Part shown: one piece after another, positions 56,933 to 64,000 of the stretch
Position numbering within the stretch: position 1 is the first letter of the stretch
Layout of the letters: each line of letters opens with the position of its first letter
DNA from: Alphaproteobacteria bacterium
GTDB taxonomy: Bacteria; Pseudomonadota; Alphaproteobacteria; Rhizobiales; Rhizobiaceae
DNA length: 64,000 bases
Assembly: GCA_024742485.1 (NCBI GenBank)
Contig: JANSYK010000002.1
Location: 372,001 to 436,000, forward strand
Reading direction: 5' to 3'
Made by a program: the position numbers and the translations under genes
Notes under the pieces: generated by a model
Told to the model about the DNA's origin: nothing
Database searches by the model: none
The model's input: the letters and a program-made list of their open reading frames with translations, nothing else

Positions 56933-57823
56933 TCAAATCCAGTAAGCCAGTGCCAGGGGCAGCACGATGATGGTCAGTCCGGTTGAAAACAGCACCAGGC
57001 TGGCCACCTCATGGGCACGCTCGGGCATGTGCTTGGAGGCCATGAGATAGGCGAATATGGAACAGGGCATCAGGCATTGCAGGATGAAGACACCGCGCTC
57101 CACCCCGGTAAATCCGAAGAGCTGCGTCAGAACGAAGGCAACCAATGCGACAATGACGATGTGCAATAGGGCGAGCATCGCCCCAACCGTGATGTGTTTG
57201 GGTTCCAACAACGCGATCGTGTAACCCAGCGTCAGCAGCATCAGGGGAATGGTGGCGCCGCCCAGCAAAGTCAGAGAATCGTCGAGTATGGTCGGCAGCG
57301 GTGTATCGGTGATCATCAGGGCAAGACCGATGACCACCGAATAGATGGATGGAGACGTCACCAGCCGGCGGATGCTCAATGTGCCCTGCGGGATCCATTC
57401 TCCGATGGTGAACACGCCCACAACCACCACGATCCAGAAGGCCAGCGCATAGGCCAACCCTTCTGCACCGAAGGCGAGCGTGCAAACCGGCAGACCGATA
57501 TTGCCGACATTCGACAGCATCATCGCGCCGCTATAGACGCGCAACGGCAGATTCAGAAAGTGCAAAATGATGGAGGCGATGATACCCATCGACGCCACGG
57601 CCAGCACCGCCGCCAGCATCAGGTCGGCAAAGGCGGAGAACGCCACATGCTTGGCGGCCAGATGCGAAACCACCAGCGCCGGCATGGTGATATTGGTGAC
57701 AACCGAGGTGATGATTTTCGTGTCATAGGGCTGTTTGAACCGGGCAATGGCATACCCCGCACCCGCACACAGGAACACCGGCCCGATCACCGTGATGAGA
57801 TGACTGACAATCGAATCGCTCAT
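56933..57823 (-). CDS. AEC family transporter (auxin efflux carrier-like permease)
   Basis: A 296-residue inner-membrane protein with ten hydrophobic segments in two inverted sets of five. Family landmarks are VVTNITMPALVVSHLA near the first unwound helix, MMLSNVGNIGLPVCTLAFG near 100-118, and QCLMPCSIFAYLMAS in the second half. Characterised bacterial members export or take up small organic acids such as malate. The substrate here is unknown. It stands alone, 82 bases upstream of recR on the same strand and divergent from gshB. Confidence 0.88.
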   Translation of the reverse strand: MSDSIVSHLITVIGPVFLCAGAGYAIARFKQPYDTKIITSVVTNITMPALVVSHLAAKHVAFSAFADLMLAAVLAVASMGIIASIILHFLNLPLRVYSGAMMLSNVGNIGLPVCTLAFGAEGLAYALAFWIVVVVGVFTIGEWIPQGTLSIRRLVTSPSIYSVVIGLALMITDTPLPTILDDSLTLLGGATIPLMLLTLGYTIALLEPKHITVGAMLALLHIVIVALVAFVLTQLFGFTGVERGVFILQCLMPCSIFAYLMASKHMPERAHEVASLVLFSTGLTIIVLPLALAYWI

Positions 57824-57955
57824 GCACGCGTCCTACTGAGCGGCTTGCCACCGGTCAATGGTGGCGGCGGCCGTTGTGGGCCGAGGTTGCATTTGCGCCT
57901 GTCGGGTTTATGTGTGTGGAGCGCATGATTACCGGCGCCGGAACAGGAAGGCGAA

Positions 57956-58903
57956 ATGGCACAAAAGCTCAAGGTGGCGGTCCAGATGGACCATGTCTCA
58001 ACCATACAGATCGAGGGGGATTCGACCTTCGCCATGTGCCTGGAAGCCCAGGACCGCGGGCACAGTCTTTTCCACTACACGCCGGCGCAACTGACGCTGC
58101 GTGACGGTGTCGTCTCGGCCCGAATGGAGCCGATGACCCTGCGCGACGAGGCGATGGATCATTATACACTCGGCTCGCAGACACGTATCGATCTTGCCGA
58201 AATGGACGTCGTGTTGCTGCGCCAGGATCCACCCTTTGACATGTCCTACATCACCTCGACCCACCTTCTCGAACGGGTTCATCCAAAGACCCTGGTCGTC
58301 AACGATCCGGCCTGGGTCCGCAACTCGCCGGAGAAGATTTTCGTCACCGAGTTTCCCGACCTGATGCCGGAGACGCTGATCACCAGCGATCCGGTGGAAA
58401 TTGAAGCCTTTCGCCGCGAAATGGGCGACATTATTCTCAAGCCGCTCTATGGAAATGGTGGGGCCGGTGTTTTCCATCTTCGCAGCGACGACCGCAACCT
58501 GTCGTCCCTTCTGGAAATGTTCGAACAGATGTTTCGCGAGCCGCTCATCGCACAACGTTACCTGCCGGCGGTGCGCAGCGGGGACAAGCGGATCATCCTT
58601 GTGGATGGCGAACCGGTCGGCGCCATCAACAGGATCCCGTCCGAGACCGATGCCCGATCCAACATGCATGTCGGCGGTCGCGCCGAACCGATCGGCCTGA
58701 CCGACCGCGAGCGGGAAATCTGTGCCCGCATTGGCCCGTCATTGCGGGAGCGGGGATTTCTGCTCGTCGGGATCGACGTCATCGGCGACGTGATGACCGA
58801 AATCAACGTGACGTCGCCGACCGGCATTCGCGAAGTCAGAAAGTTCGGCGGCGCGGATATTGCTGCGCTGCTGTGGGATGCCATCGAAGAGCGGCGTGCA
58901 TAA
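57956..58903 (+). CDS. gshB: Glutathione synthetase
   Basis: Joins gamma-glutamylcysteine and glycine with ATP. The 315-residue ATP-grasp enzyme starts [22 protein letters not shown] and has [31 protein letters not shown], the grasp segment [14 protein letters not shown], and [13 protein letters not shown] with metal ligands near the C-terminus. AGGAAGG lies 5 bases before the ATG. Confidence 0.95.
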   Translation: MAQKLKVAVQMDHVSTIQIEGDSTFAMCLEAQDRGHSLFHYTPAQLTLRDGVVSARMEPMTLRDEAMDHYTLGSQTRIDLAEMDVVLLRQDPPFDMSYITSTHLLERVHPKTLVVNDPAWVRNSPEKIFVTEFPDLMPETLITSDPVEIEAFRREMGDIILKPLYGNGGAGVFHLRSDDRNLSSLLEMFEQMFREPLIAQRYLPAVRSGDKRIILVDGEPVGAINRIPSETDARSNMHVGGRAEPIGLTDREREICARIGPSLRERGFLLVGIDVIGDVMTEINVTSPTGIREVRKFGGADIAALLWDAIEERRA

Positions 58904-58974
58904 GCGGCCGTTCGTATCGTTTCGGCCCTTAGCTATATTGGCAAGTGCTGCGCCAGAAGCACCCTCGCATGAGC

Positions 58975-59002
58975 GGATTGGCGATACGTTTGTCGCCAAT
59001 CC
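58975..59002. terminator. Strong 10-bp hairpin between convergent genes
   Basis: GGATTGGCGA pairs perfectly with TCGCCAATCC around an 8-base loop. It lies between the gshB stop and the end of the reverse gene at 59024. There is no T-run, so it is a possible bidirectional barrier or 3'-end stabiliser rather than a clear intrinsic terminator. Confidence 0.5.
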
Positions 59003-59023
59003 GTGGCAATGATTGCAATCAGC

Positions 59024-60280
59024 CTATGAGTCGATGTCGAATTCTACGGAAGGCTGGCACACACCCTGGTAAACGTGCCGTTTCCACGATCCCTGGCTGT
59101 CAGATGGATCCGTTGACAGGCACCAGCCGGATTTGTTGTCGCTACCGGACGAAGATATCGGCAGGCCACGGCTGTTGTAGACGGTGATCTTGTCGACCAT
59201 GACGGCGTCCTGACCATCGGTTGTCAATCGAACTTTTGCGGGAGTCGAACCGTCTGCGACATTTGCATACATGGCAAAGCGATAGCATCGCCCCTTTTCC
59301 ATTTGCGGCACGACCGAGCCTTCACCGATCTGTTCGCCGGCGCTGTTATGAAAGGATGCGGTCAAGGTATTGGCGGATCCGCCGTTTTTCACGCCGGCAT
59401 AGCAATCGATGATCAGCGCATAGTCATATTGACCCCTCCTGTTGACCCGAACATCCTTCGCAGTCTGTAACTTCTGCTCTTGCTCGGCCGTCAGGTCGTC
59501 TAGCAGGTCTTTCTGCTTACCAGTCAGTTCAACATCCTCGTAAGAGTATTTCGTCCGAGATGTGCCGGAAGGCGACTTGATGACGATCTCGGACCCCTTT
59601 CTGCGACGATAGAGGGTTATGGTGACTGTTTTGCCTTCATCTGCTTTGCGCAATATGTGCTGTTTGAAACCCTTGGTGGATTCATCGTTCATCATTTTGT
59701 TGGAGAGCGCCTGACCAGCCGCAATCGCTCCTGCAGTCGCCGCGATGCCCGCTGGCGCGCATGCACCGCCCGTCGCGCCCGTACAGGCGGTGCCGGCGGC
59801 TGCTCCGGCGGCGGCGAAAGCCGCCGGAATCAAGTAATCACCGGCCCCCTCCATGAAATCAACGAACCCTCTTAAATTCTGCGGATCCGAATAGAAAAGT
59901 CGCGGTGTTCCGTCCATCTGGACCCAACTGACGCGCCACCAGTCTTTGCCTGTCGTAAACGCACCGGTGTTGTATTCGACCTCGACTTTCTTCGATTTTC
60001 TCTGGTGCTTCAGGACCTTGTCGAATGTGTACGAGTTTTTGTACTCATCGCTGTATTTGTGATTGATGGTCAGTGAAAGAATATCTTCACCGGTCTGGTT
60101 GTCCACCACGACCCAGGCCGTCCGTTTGGTCTTGGCTACCGCAGTCGTCGCAAATCCACCCAACGCAATCAGCGCACACAACAGCCCTGCGCCGGCAATC
60201 TTCACGCAGGATCCTGCGGCCTGATGAAGCCGTCCGATAAATGCTTGCCGGAAAGAAAAGCTCAAGTTCAGGTTTGCCAT
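59024..60280 (-). CDS. Exported multi-domain protein with PUD/URD-like N-terminal domain
   Basis: A 418-residue protein with a signal peptide ending near ATTAVAKT (about residue 50). Residues 52-145 (WVVVDNQTGEDILSLTINHKY, YNTGAFTTGKDWWRVSW, DPQNLRGFVDFME) resemble the 'Up-Regulated in Daf-2' (PUD1_2) domain found in eukaryotes and scattered bacteria. A Gly/Ala-rich hydrophobic segment follows (about 150-195, with two Cys). A charged linker with KYSYEDVELTGKQKDLLDDL comes next. From about 285 a C-terminal beta-rich domain contains IDCYAGVKNGG and RCYRFAMYANV with further Cys. It stands alone on its strand, next to a sensor kinase gene. Function unknown; the domain name is from pattern memory. 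Confidence 0.7.
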   Translation of the reverse strand: MANLNLSFSFRQAFIGRLHQAAGSCVKIAGAGLLCALIALGGFATTAVAKTKRTAWVVVDNQTGEDILSLTINHKYSDEYKNSYTFDKVLKHQRKSKKVEVEYNTGAFTTGKDWWRVSWVQMDGTPRLFYSDPQNLRGFVDFMEGAGDYLIPAAFAAAGAAAGTACTGATGGACAPAGIAATAGAIAAGQALSNKMMNDESTKGFKQHILRKADEGKTVTITLYRRRKGSEIVIKSPSGTSRTKYSYEDVELTGKQKDLLDDLTAEQEQKLQTAKDVRVNRRGQYDYALIIDCYAGVKNGGSANTLTASFHNSAGEQIGEGSVVPQMEKGRCYRFAMYANVADGSTPAKVRLTTDGQDAVMVDKITVYNSRGLPISSSGSDNKSGWCLSTDPSDSQGSWKRHVYQGVCQPSVEFDIDS

Positions 60281-60534
60281 TAGTGTCCCCCCTAAATGAA
60301 ATCAGGCCTCGGGCATTGCACGGTTCCGTGTATGAACCTGCCCGGCTACTGGTTATCTGCCGGCGTGCTGTGTGCATATCGACCGTCACCCAACCCTGAG
60401 AAATGTTATACTTGCCGTGCTGCCGGGTATACTGGTCGAAAGACCAGTTTCCGTCGGCTGTTTGTCGACCGCATAATGGCGCTGGAGTTCAGAGGGGGCC
60501 GGATTGGGGATGACCCTGTCGGCATAACGAAGGT

Positions 60535-62460
60535 TTGGGGTTTGGACCAATACGGTTGGATTTGTTGGCAGTCTTCCGGCGGCTGCTAATTTTCTGTGCC
60601 CTGTTGTCGGCAGTACTTCCGCTGCAAACGGTGCGCTCTTCCGAGATCAGTTTTCATGGCGAGCATGCGGTCAACGTCAGCGGAGACGACGTCAGCTTTG
60701 CTGATCCGGCCTTCGACGACAGTGCATGGCAACGTATCCATGTTCCTTCGAGCCTACGTTCGGCCGGGATCGATGCCCGTCCGGATGTCTACTGGTATCG
60801 GATCAAGTTCCATGTGCCATCAGCCTGGGTGGACGCCGCCCCGGCAATTCGACTGGGTATCATAAATCGGTCAGATGTCACCTATCTCAATGGTGTCAGG
60901 ATTGGTGGCATGGGTCAGATCGGTCCGCGAAATTCGGACTGGCATGCCTATGCAACAATTGCACCCCGCCTCTATCCGTTTGACCCGTCCTTGCTGAGGC
61001 CCGGCGAAATGAATGTGCTGGCGATAAAGGGAGCGCGCGAGCCGTACATTGATGACGGCGGAATCATTGCCGGTCCGGTTGCGCTGGTCAGCATGCCCAA
61101 GATCTTGCCGGCTTTTCTGGAAACCCAGCAACGTTTCCTCGGGTTCAATTACCTGTATTTCGGGATCGAAACGATGATCCTGTTTTGCGTGATCATTGCT
61201 CTGGTTCTGGGTCAGCGCAGCTGGTTTGTCTGGCTATTCCTGGCACTCTACGTTCCGTATTTTGTCTTTCAGTTTGAACGGCGTGGTATTCTTGCCCTAA
61301 TGGGGTATGACAACCCGGCGCTGCAATTCGCGGTCAATGTGTTTGGCGCAATGGCTGTTCCTGTCTATCTCGAATTTGTCGCCCGCATCCTGAAACAACC
61401 AATAGGCTGGCTTGGGCGTTCGGTCCAAATCGGATCGCTCCTTGCGCTGGTTGCCATTCCCCAAACCGGAATTGCCGCCCTCGACTGGTGGGCCATTGAG
61501 AGCACGCGGGTCTGGCACGCGATCATGCTGTTGGGTATTTTCGTGATGGTGGGATGGTCCCTCAAGGCGGCTGTCCGTCAAAGGCCGAACGCCATCCCAC
61601 TGTTGGTTGGGCTCTCAATTGTTGCACTCTGCATGGTGGTAGACCTTCTGCTTCCAGCCAATCATCTGGAAATACGATACGGGTTCAGAGCTGCTGAAGC
61701 CGGTGTGCTCCTGCTGTTCCTGTCCTTCGCGTTTGTTGTCGTTCAACGCATCATGTCGAACGAAAATGCCTTGCGTCAGGCCAATCGTGATGTCGTGCAT
61801 CTGCACGAACAGGAGCGCGCGCGGTTGGCTCGCGATATTCATGACGGTGTCGGGCACTGGCTATCAACCATCAAGGTTCGCCTTGACCTGATTCAAAGGG
61901 AAAGTGAGGAAAAGCTGAATCTGGGCGACAGACGGGTGCGAAACCTGGTATCGGATGTCAGCCAGGCAATTGAGGATACGCGCCGCATAGCCCACGATCT
62001 GTCCCCTGCGATGCTCGAGGAACTGGGGCTTCTGGTTGCCATGAGATCCCACGCGGAGCGTGCAGTTTTCAACGACAAGCCGCTCATTCATTTTGATGTA
62101 TCGGGAAACATCCGTCTGCCGGATGACCAGAGAAATCACACCTATCGGATTTTTCAGGAAGCTTTGAACAATGCAAAGCGGCACGGTGACGCCAGCGAAA
62201 TTTCCATCCGGGTGACGCAGGATAAATCCAACTTTGTCCTTGAAGTCAGTGATGACGGGTGTGGATTCCCGCAAGATGAAGACAGATCGGAAACAGTTCC
62301 TTCCACCGCCGGAATGGGGCTGAAATCCATGCGCGATCGAGCGCAACTCATGGGCGCGTCGCTGAAGGTACTGTCCAGTCCCGCGCAAGGCACGACAATA
62401 CGTCTGCGCATTCCGCACCCGATGGATGACCCTAACCTGTTGGGTGAGGGCATGGTTTGA
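60535..62460 (+). CDS. Sensor histidine kinase with periplasmic jelly-roll domain and 7TM region (NarL/HisKA_3 type)
   Basis: A 641-residue inner-membrane kinase. After a signal-like helix, residues about 35-190 form a galactose-binding-like beta domain (FDDSAWQRIHVPSSL, YWYRIKFHVP). Seven hydrophobic helices follow (about 200-415, the 7TMR-DISM layout), then the HisKA_3 box ERARLARDIHDGVGHWLS with phospho-His near 437, and HATPase_c with YRIFQEALNNAKRH (N box), VSDDGCGF and GMGLKSMRDRAQLMGA. No ATG gives this N-terminus; TTG 60535 or TTG 60556 are candidate starts. The response regulator gene overlaps its stop codon. The ligand is possibly a carbohydrate, inferred from the fold. Confidence 0.88.
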   Translation: MGFGPIRLDLLAVFRRLLIFCALLSAVLPLQTVRSSEISFHGEHAVNVSGDDVSFADPAFDDSAWQRIHVPSSLRSAGIDARPDVYWYRIKFHVPSAWVDAAPAIRLGIINRSDVTYLNGVRIGGMGQIGPRNSDWHAYATIAPRLYPFDPSLLRPGEMNVLAIKGAREPYIDDGGIIAGPVALVSMPKILPAFLETQQRFLGFNYLYFGIETMILFCVIIALVLGQRSWFVWLFLALYVPYFVFQFERRGILALMGYDNPALQFAVNVFGAMAVPVYLEFVARILKQPIGWLGRSVQIGSLLALVAIPQTGIAALDWWAIESTRVWHAIMLLGIFVMVGWSLKAAVRQRPNAIPLLVGLSIVALCMVVDLLLPANHLEIRYGFRAAEAGVLLLFLSFAFVVVQRIMSNENALRQANRDVVHLHEQERARLARDIHDGVGHWLSTIKVRLDLIQRESEEKLNLGDRRVRNLVSDVSQAIEDTRRIAHDLSPAMLEELGLLVAMRSHAERAVFNDKPLIHFDVSGNIRLPDDQRNHTYRIFQEALNNAKRHGDASEISIRVTQDKSNFVLEVSDDGCGFPQDEDRSETVPSTAGMGLKSMRDRAQLMGASLKVLSSPAQGTTIRLRIPHPMDDPNLLGEGMV

Positions 62461-63083
62461 TTGAGGACGCAGCCATTCGAATCGCCATCGCGGACGATCA
62501 CCAGATGTTTGCCGAGGCGATGCGTCATATTGTGGAAAGCAACCCGGGATTCGAGGTGGTCGGGACCGCAAACGATGGTGACGATCTGTTGAAGCTCATC
62601 AATCGCCAGCGACCGGACGTTGCTCTCGTTGACATATCGATGCCCGGGACCGGCGCGCGCGCCATTGCAAGGGAAGTGGGCCAGAAGCCGAATGGGCCGA
62701 AACTGATTGCCTTGACCATGCACCTTGAACGCGGATTCGCCGAATTGCTGCTCGCCACCGGTTTTTCCGGATACATCATCAAGGATGCAGCCGTCGGCGA
62801 ATTGCTGAATGCAATTCGCCACGTTATGGCCGGAAATCAATTTGTGTCGCAAGCCATATTGGATGTGGGCCAAGTGACGGTCGGCAACGCGGTGCGATTA
62901 ACCGCCAGGGAGCTGGAATGTTTGCGGGCTGCCGGTGAAGGATTGCAGAACAAGGCCATCGGTGAGAGGCTCAGCATTACGGAACGCACGGTCAAATTTC
63001 ACTTTGAGAATATTCTCAGAAAACTGGAAGCAAACAATCGCAGCGAAGCGGTTGCGATCGGAAGGCGGAAATCTCTGATCTAG
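62457..63083 (+). CDS. LuxR/NarL-type response regulator
   Basis: A 208-residue regulator. The receiver domain has acidic pocket Asp13-Asp14 (IADDHQ), the phosphorylation Asp59 (VALVDISMPG) and a conserved Thr/Lys late (LTMH, IIKDA). The LuxR helix-turn-helix at 145-205 reads LTARELECLRAAGEGLQNKAIGERL, then TERTVKFHFENILRKL. The TTG start overlaps the kinase stop (TTGA), so the pair is co-translated as one two-component system. A copy of the 99-bp repeat begins 2 bases after the stop. Confidence 0.92.
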   Translation: MIEDAAIRIAIADDHQMFAEAMRHIVESNPGFEVVGTANDGDDLLKLINRQRPDVALVDISMPGTGARAIAREVGQKPNGPKLIALTMHLERGFAELLLATGFSGYIIKDAAVGELLNAIRHVMAGNQFVSQAILDVGQVTVGNAVRLTARELECLRAAGEGLQNKAIGERLSITERTVKFHFENILRKLEANNRSEAVAIGRRKSLI

Positions 63084-63084
63084 T

Positions 63085-63183
63085 GCAATTCAGGTTTTGA
63101 CGGAATCGGCAAAGCCTGAACGCATCAACAAAATCAAAGGCCGACACCGTTGTCCCGTTTCTGACAAAACGTGAAGCGGTCTA
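63085..63183 (+). repeat. 99-bp dispersed intergenic repeat, copy 2
   Basis: It aligns without gaps to 45709-45807, with six differences. The first palindrome (CAGGTTTTG, 10 bases, CAAAGCCTG) has one G:T pair in place of a perfect match. It lies directly after the response regulator and before the convergent nudC gene, the same kind of position as copy 1. Confidence 0.85.
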
Positions 63184-63221
63184 CTGCCGTTGCGCGCGGA
63201 TTGCTGAAGCCAGTTGATCCG

Positions 63222-64000
63222 TCAGGAACCGTGCGTGAGCCAGTCGTGGATCAGATGATGGGCAATTGCGCCCGGAGGTGGTGAGCGCATGTCGCCACCT
63301 TCGATTTGCCGGCCAATCAAAGCAGCCGCTTCGGCCCGGTTGAACCACCGGCAGTCTTCAAGTTCGCGGCTGTCCATGGCGATTTTTGTGCTGATCGCCT
63401 CGCCATAGCAGCCGATCATCAGCGTGTGGGGCATCGGCCAGGGCTGTGAGGCGTGATAACTGACGCGGCCGATCCGAATTCCCGATTCCTCATGGGTTTC
63501 GCGGCGTACGGCCTCCTCGATCGTTTCGCCAGGTTCAAGAAAACCAGCCAGGCAGGAATACATGCCGGGCGGAAAATGCGGACTTCGACCGAGCAGGCAA
63601 AGGTCGCTTTGCGTATCGACCGCCAGCATGATGACCACCGGATCGGTTCGTGGAAAGAGCATCTGGTCGCAAGCCGTGCACTCCCGGCGGTATCCGCCGG
63701 CACGGGGTCTTGTTGGATGGCCACAGCGACCGCAGTATTGGTGTGTTTTCGACCAGGCCACCAGGCTGGTGGCCTGGGCCAGCTCGCCAAGCAGGCTGAC
63801 CGAAACCAGGCCCTGAATGTAGATCGACCGCGGGTCGATGGCTTTGACCGTGTCCGGTAGCTCCTCCGGATCGAGGCGCACGGGAACGGCCAGCCGCGGC
63901 TGGTTGGTCTCTGAGAAGCCGAGCAGGATCGCATTGTCCAGGTCGGGATCGAACGCCGCCAGCTGTTCGGCGTGGTGGAGTGCCTCGAACCCGGCGCCGT
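63222..64000 (-). CDS. nudC: NAD(H) pyrophosphatase NudC (N-terminus beyond window)
   Basis: Nudix hydrolase cleaving NADH or removing NAD caps from RNA. The frame is open to the window edge, so the first part of the N-terminal domain is missing; about 259 residues are visible. The zinc ribbon has CGRCGHPTRPRAGGYRREC, then CDQ (four Cys). LFPRTDPVVIMLAVD follows, and the Nudix box is GFLEPGETIEEAVRRETHEESGI. The NudC-specific SQPWPMPHTLMIG follows it. All metal-binding Glu of the box are intact. It is convergent with the response regulator gene. Confidence 0.93.
   Translation of the reverse strand, partial: GAGFEALHHAEQLAAFDPDLDNAILLGFSETNQPRLAVPVRLDPEELPDTVKAIDPRSIYIQGLVSVSLLGELAQATSLVAWSKTHQYCGRCGHPTRPRAGGYRRECTACDQMLFPRTDPVVIMLAVDTQSDLCLLGRSPHFPPGMYSCLAGFLEPGETIEEAVRRETHEESGIRIGRVSYHASQPWPMPHTLMIGCYGEAISTKIAMDSRELEDCRWFNRAEAAALIGRQIEGGDMRSPPPGAIAHHLIHDWLTHGS

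Overview
This window looks like a chromosomal segment of a GC-rich alphaproteobacterium, most likely Hyphomicrobiales (Rhizobiales). Three things point there: a complete tad/cpa (Flp pilus) locus with CtrA-like TTAA-N7-TTAA boxes, nucleoside, peptide and branched-chain ABC transporters of alphaproteobacterial type, and a short intergenic repeat resembling rhizobial mosaic elements. This assignment is inferred from gene content and style; there is no rRNA marker. I saw no rRNA, tRNA, CRISPR array, intact insertion sequence or prophage. Both edges cut genes: livH at the left and nudC at the right.

Layout. 1-2808: end of a branched-chain amide/amino-acid ABC transporter, with the second permease fused in frame to an alpha/beta hydrolase. 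2800-4795: ArsP_1-type permease and divergent LysR regulator. 4962-8000: a secreted protein of unknown function and an S9 peptidase. 8111-13060: a GcvA-like LysR regulator divergent from a non-pyrrolysine MttB-family methyltransferase and a dimethylglycine/sarcosine dehydrogenase-like flavoprotein, probably a methylated-amine catabolic unit. 13069-13904: decayed IS5 transposase next to a small exported protein. 14052-17016: reverse operon of Fe-alcohol dehydrogenase, hotdog thioesterase, SlyX and a HisC-like aminotransferase. 17178-27014: nucleoside uptake and salvage, with an ABC ATPase and two permeases, cdd, purine nucleoside phosphorylase and deoA on the + strand, then a retropepsin-like protease and upp, add and deoB on the - strand.

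27175-42815 is the Flp pilus locus. Two TadE-like pseudopilins and a pilus N-domain protein are on the - strand. Flp pilin, cpaA, cpaB, cpaC, cpaD, cpaE, cpaF, tadB and tadC are on the + strand, and tadD lies further on in reverse. The halves are separated by a roughly 3-kb island holding an IS1380-type transposase relic, a class III CoA-transferase and an isochorismatase-like relic. A lone 3-hydroxyanthranilate dioxygenase gene sits between tadC and tadD.

42985-45664: M17 aminopeptidase, MarR regulator and NlpC/P60 hydrolase. 45805-53449: yejABEF-type peptide ABC operon with two tandem binding proteins. 53619-58903: membrane cytochrome c, kdsB, pheA, recR, an AEC transporter and gshB. 59024-63083: an exported protein with a PUD/URD-like domain, then a 7TM sensor kinase and NarL-type regulator. 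63222-64000: nudC. A 99-bp repeat occurs twice (45709 and 63085) in the same orientation, each time at a convergent gene junction.
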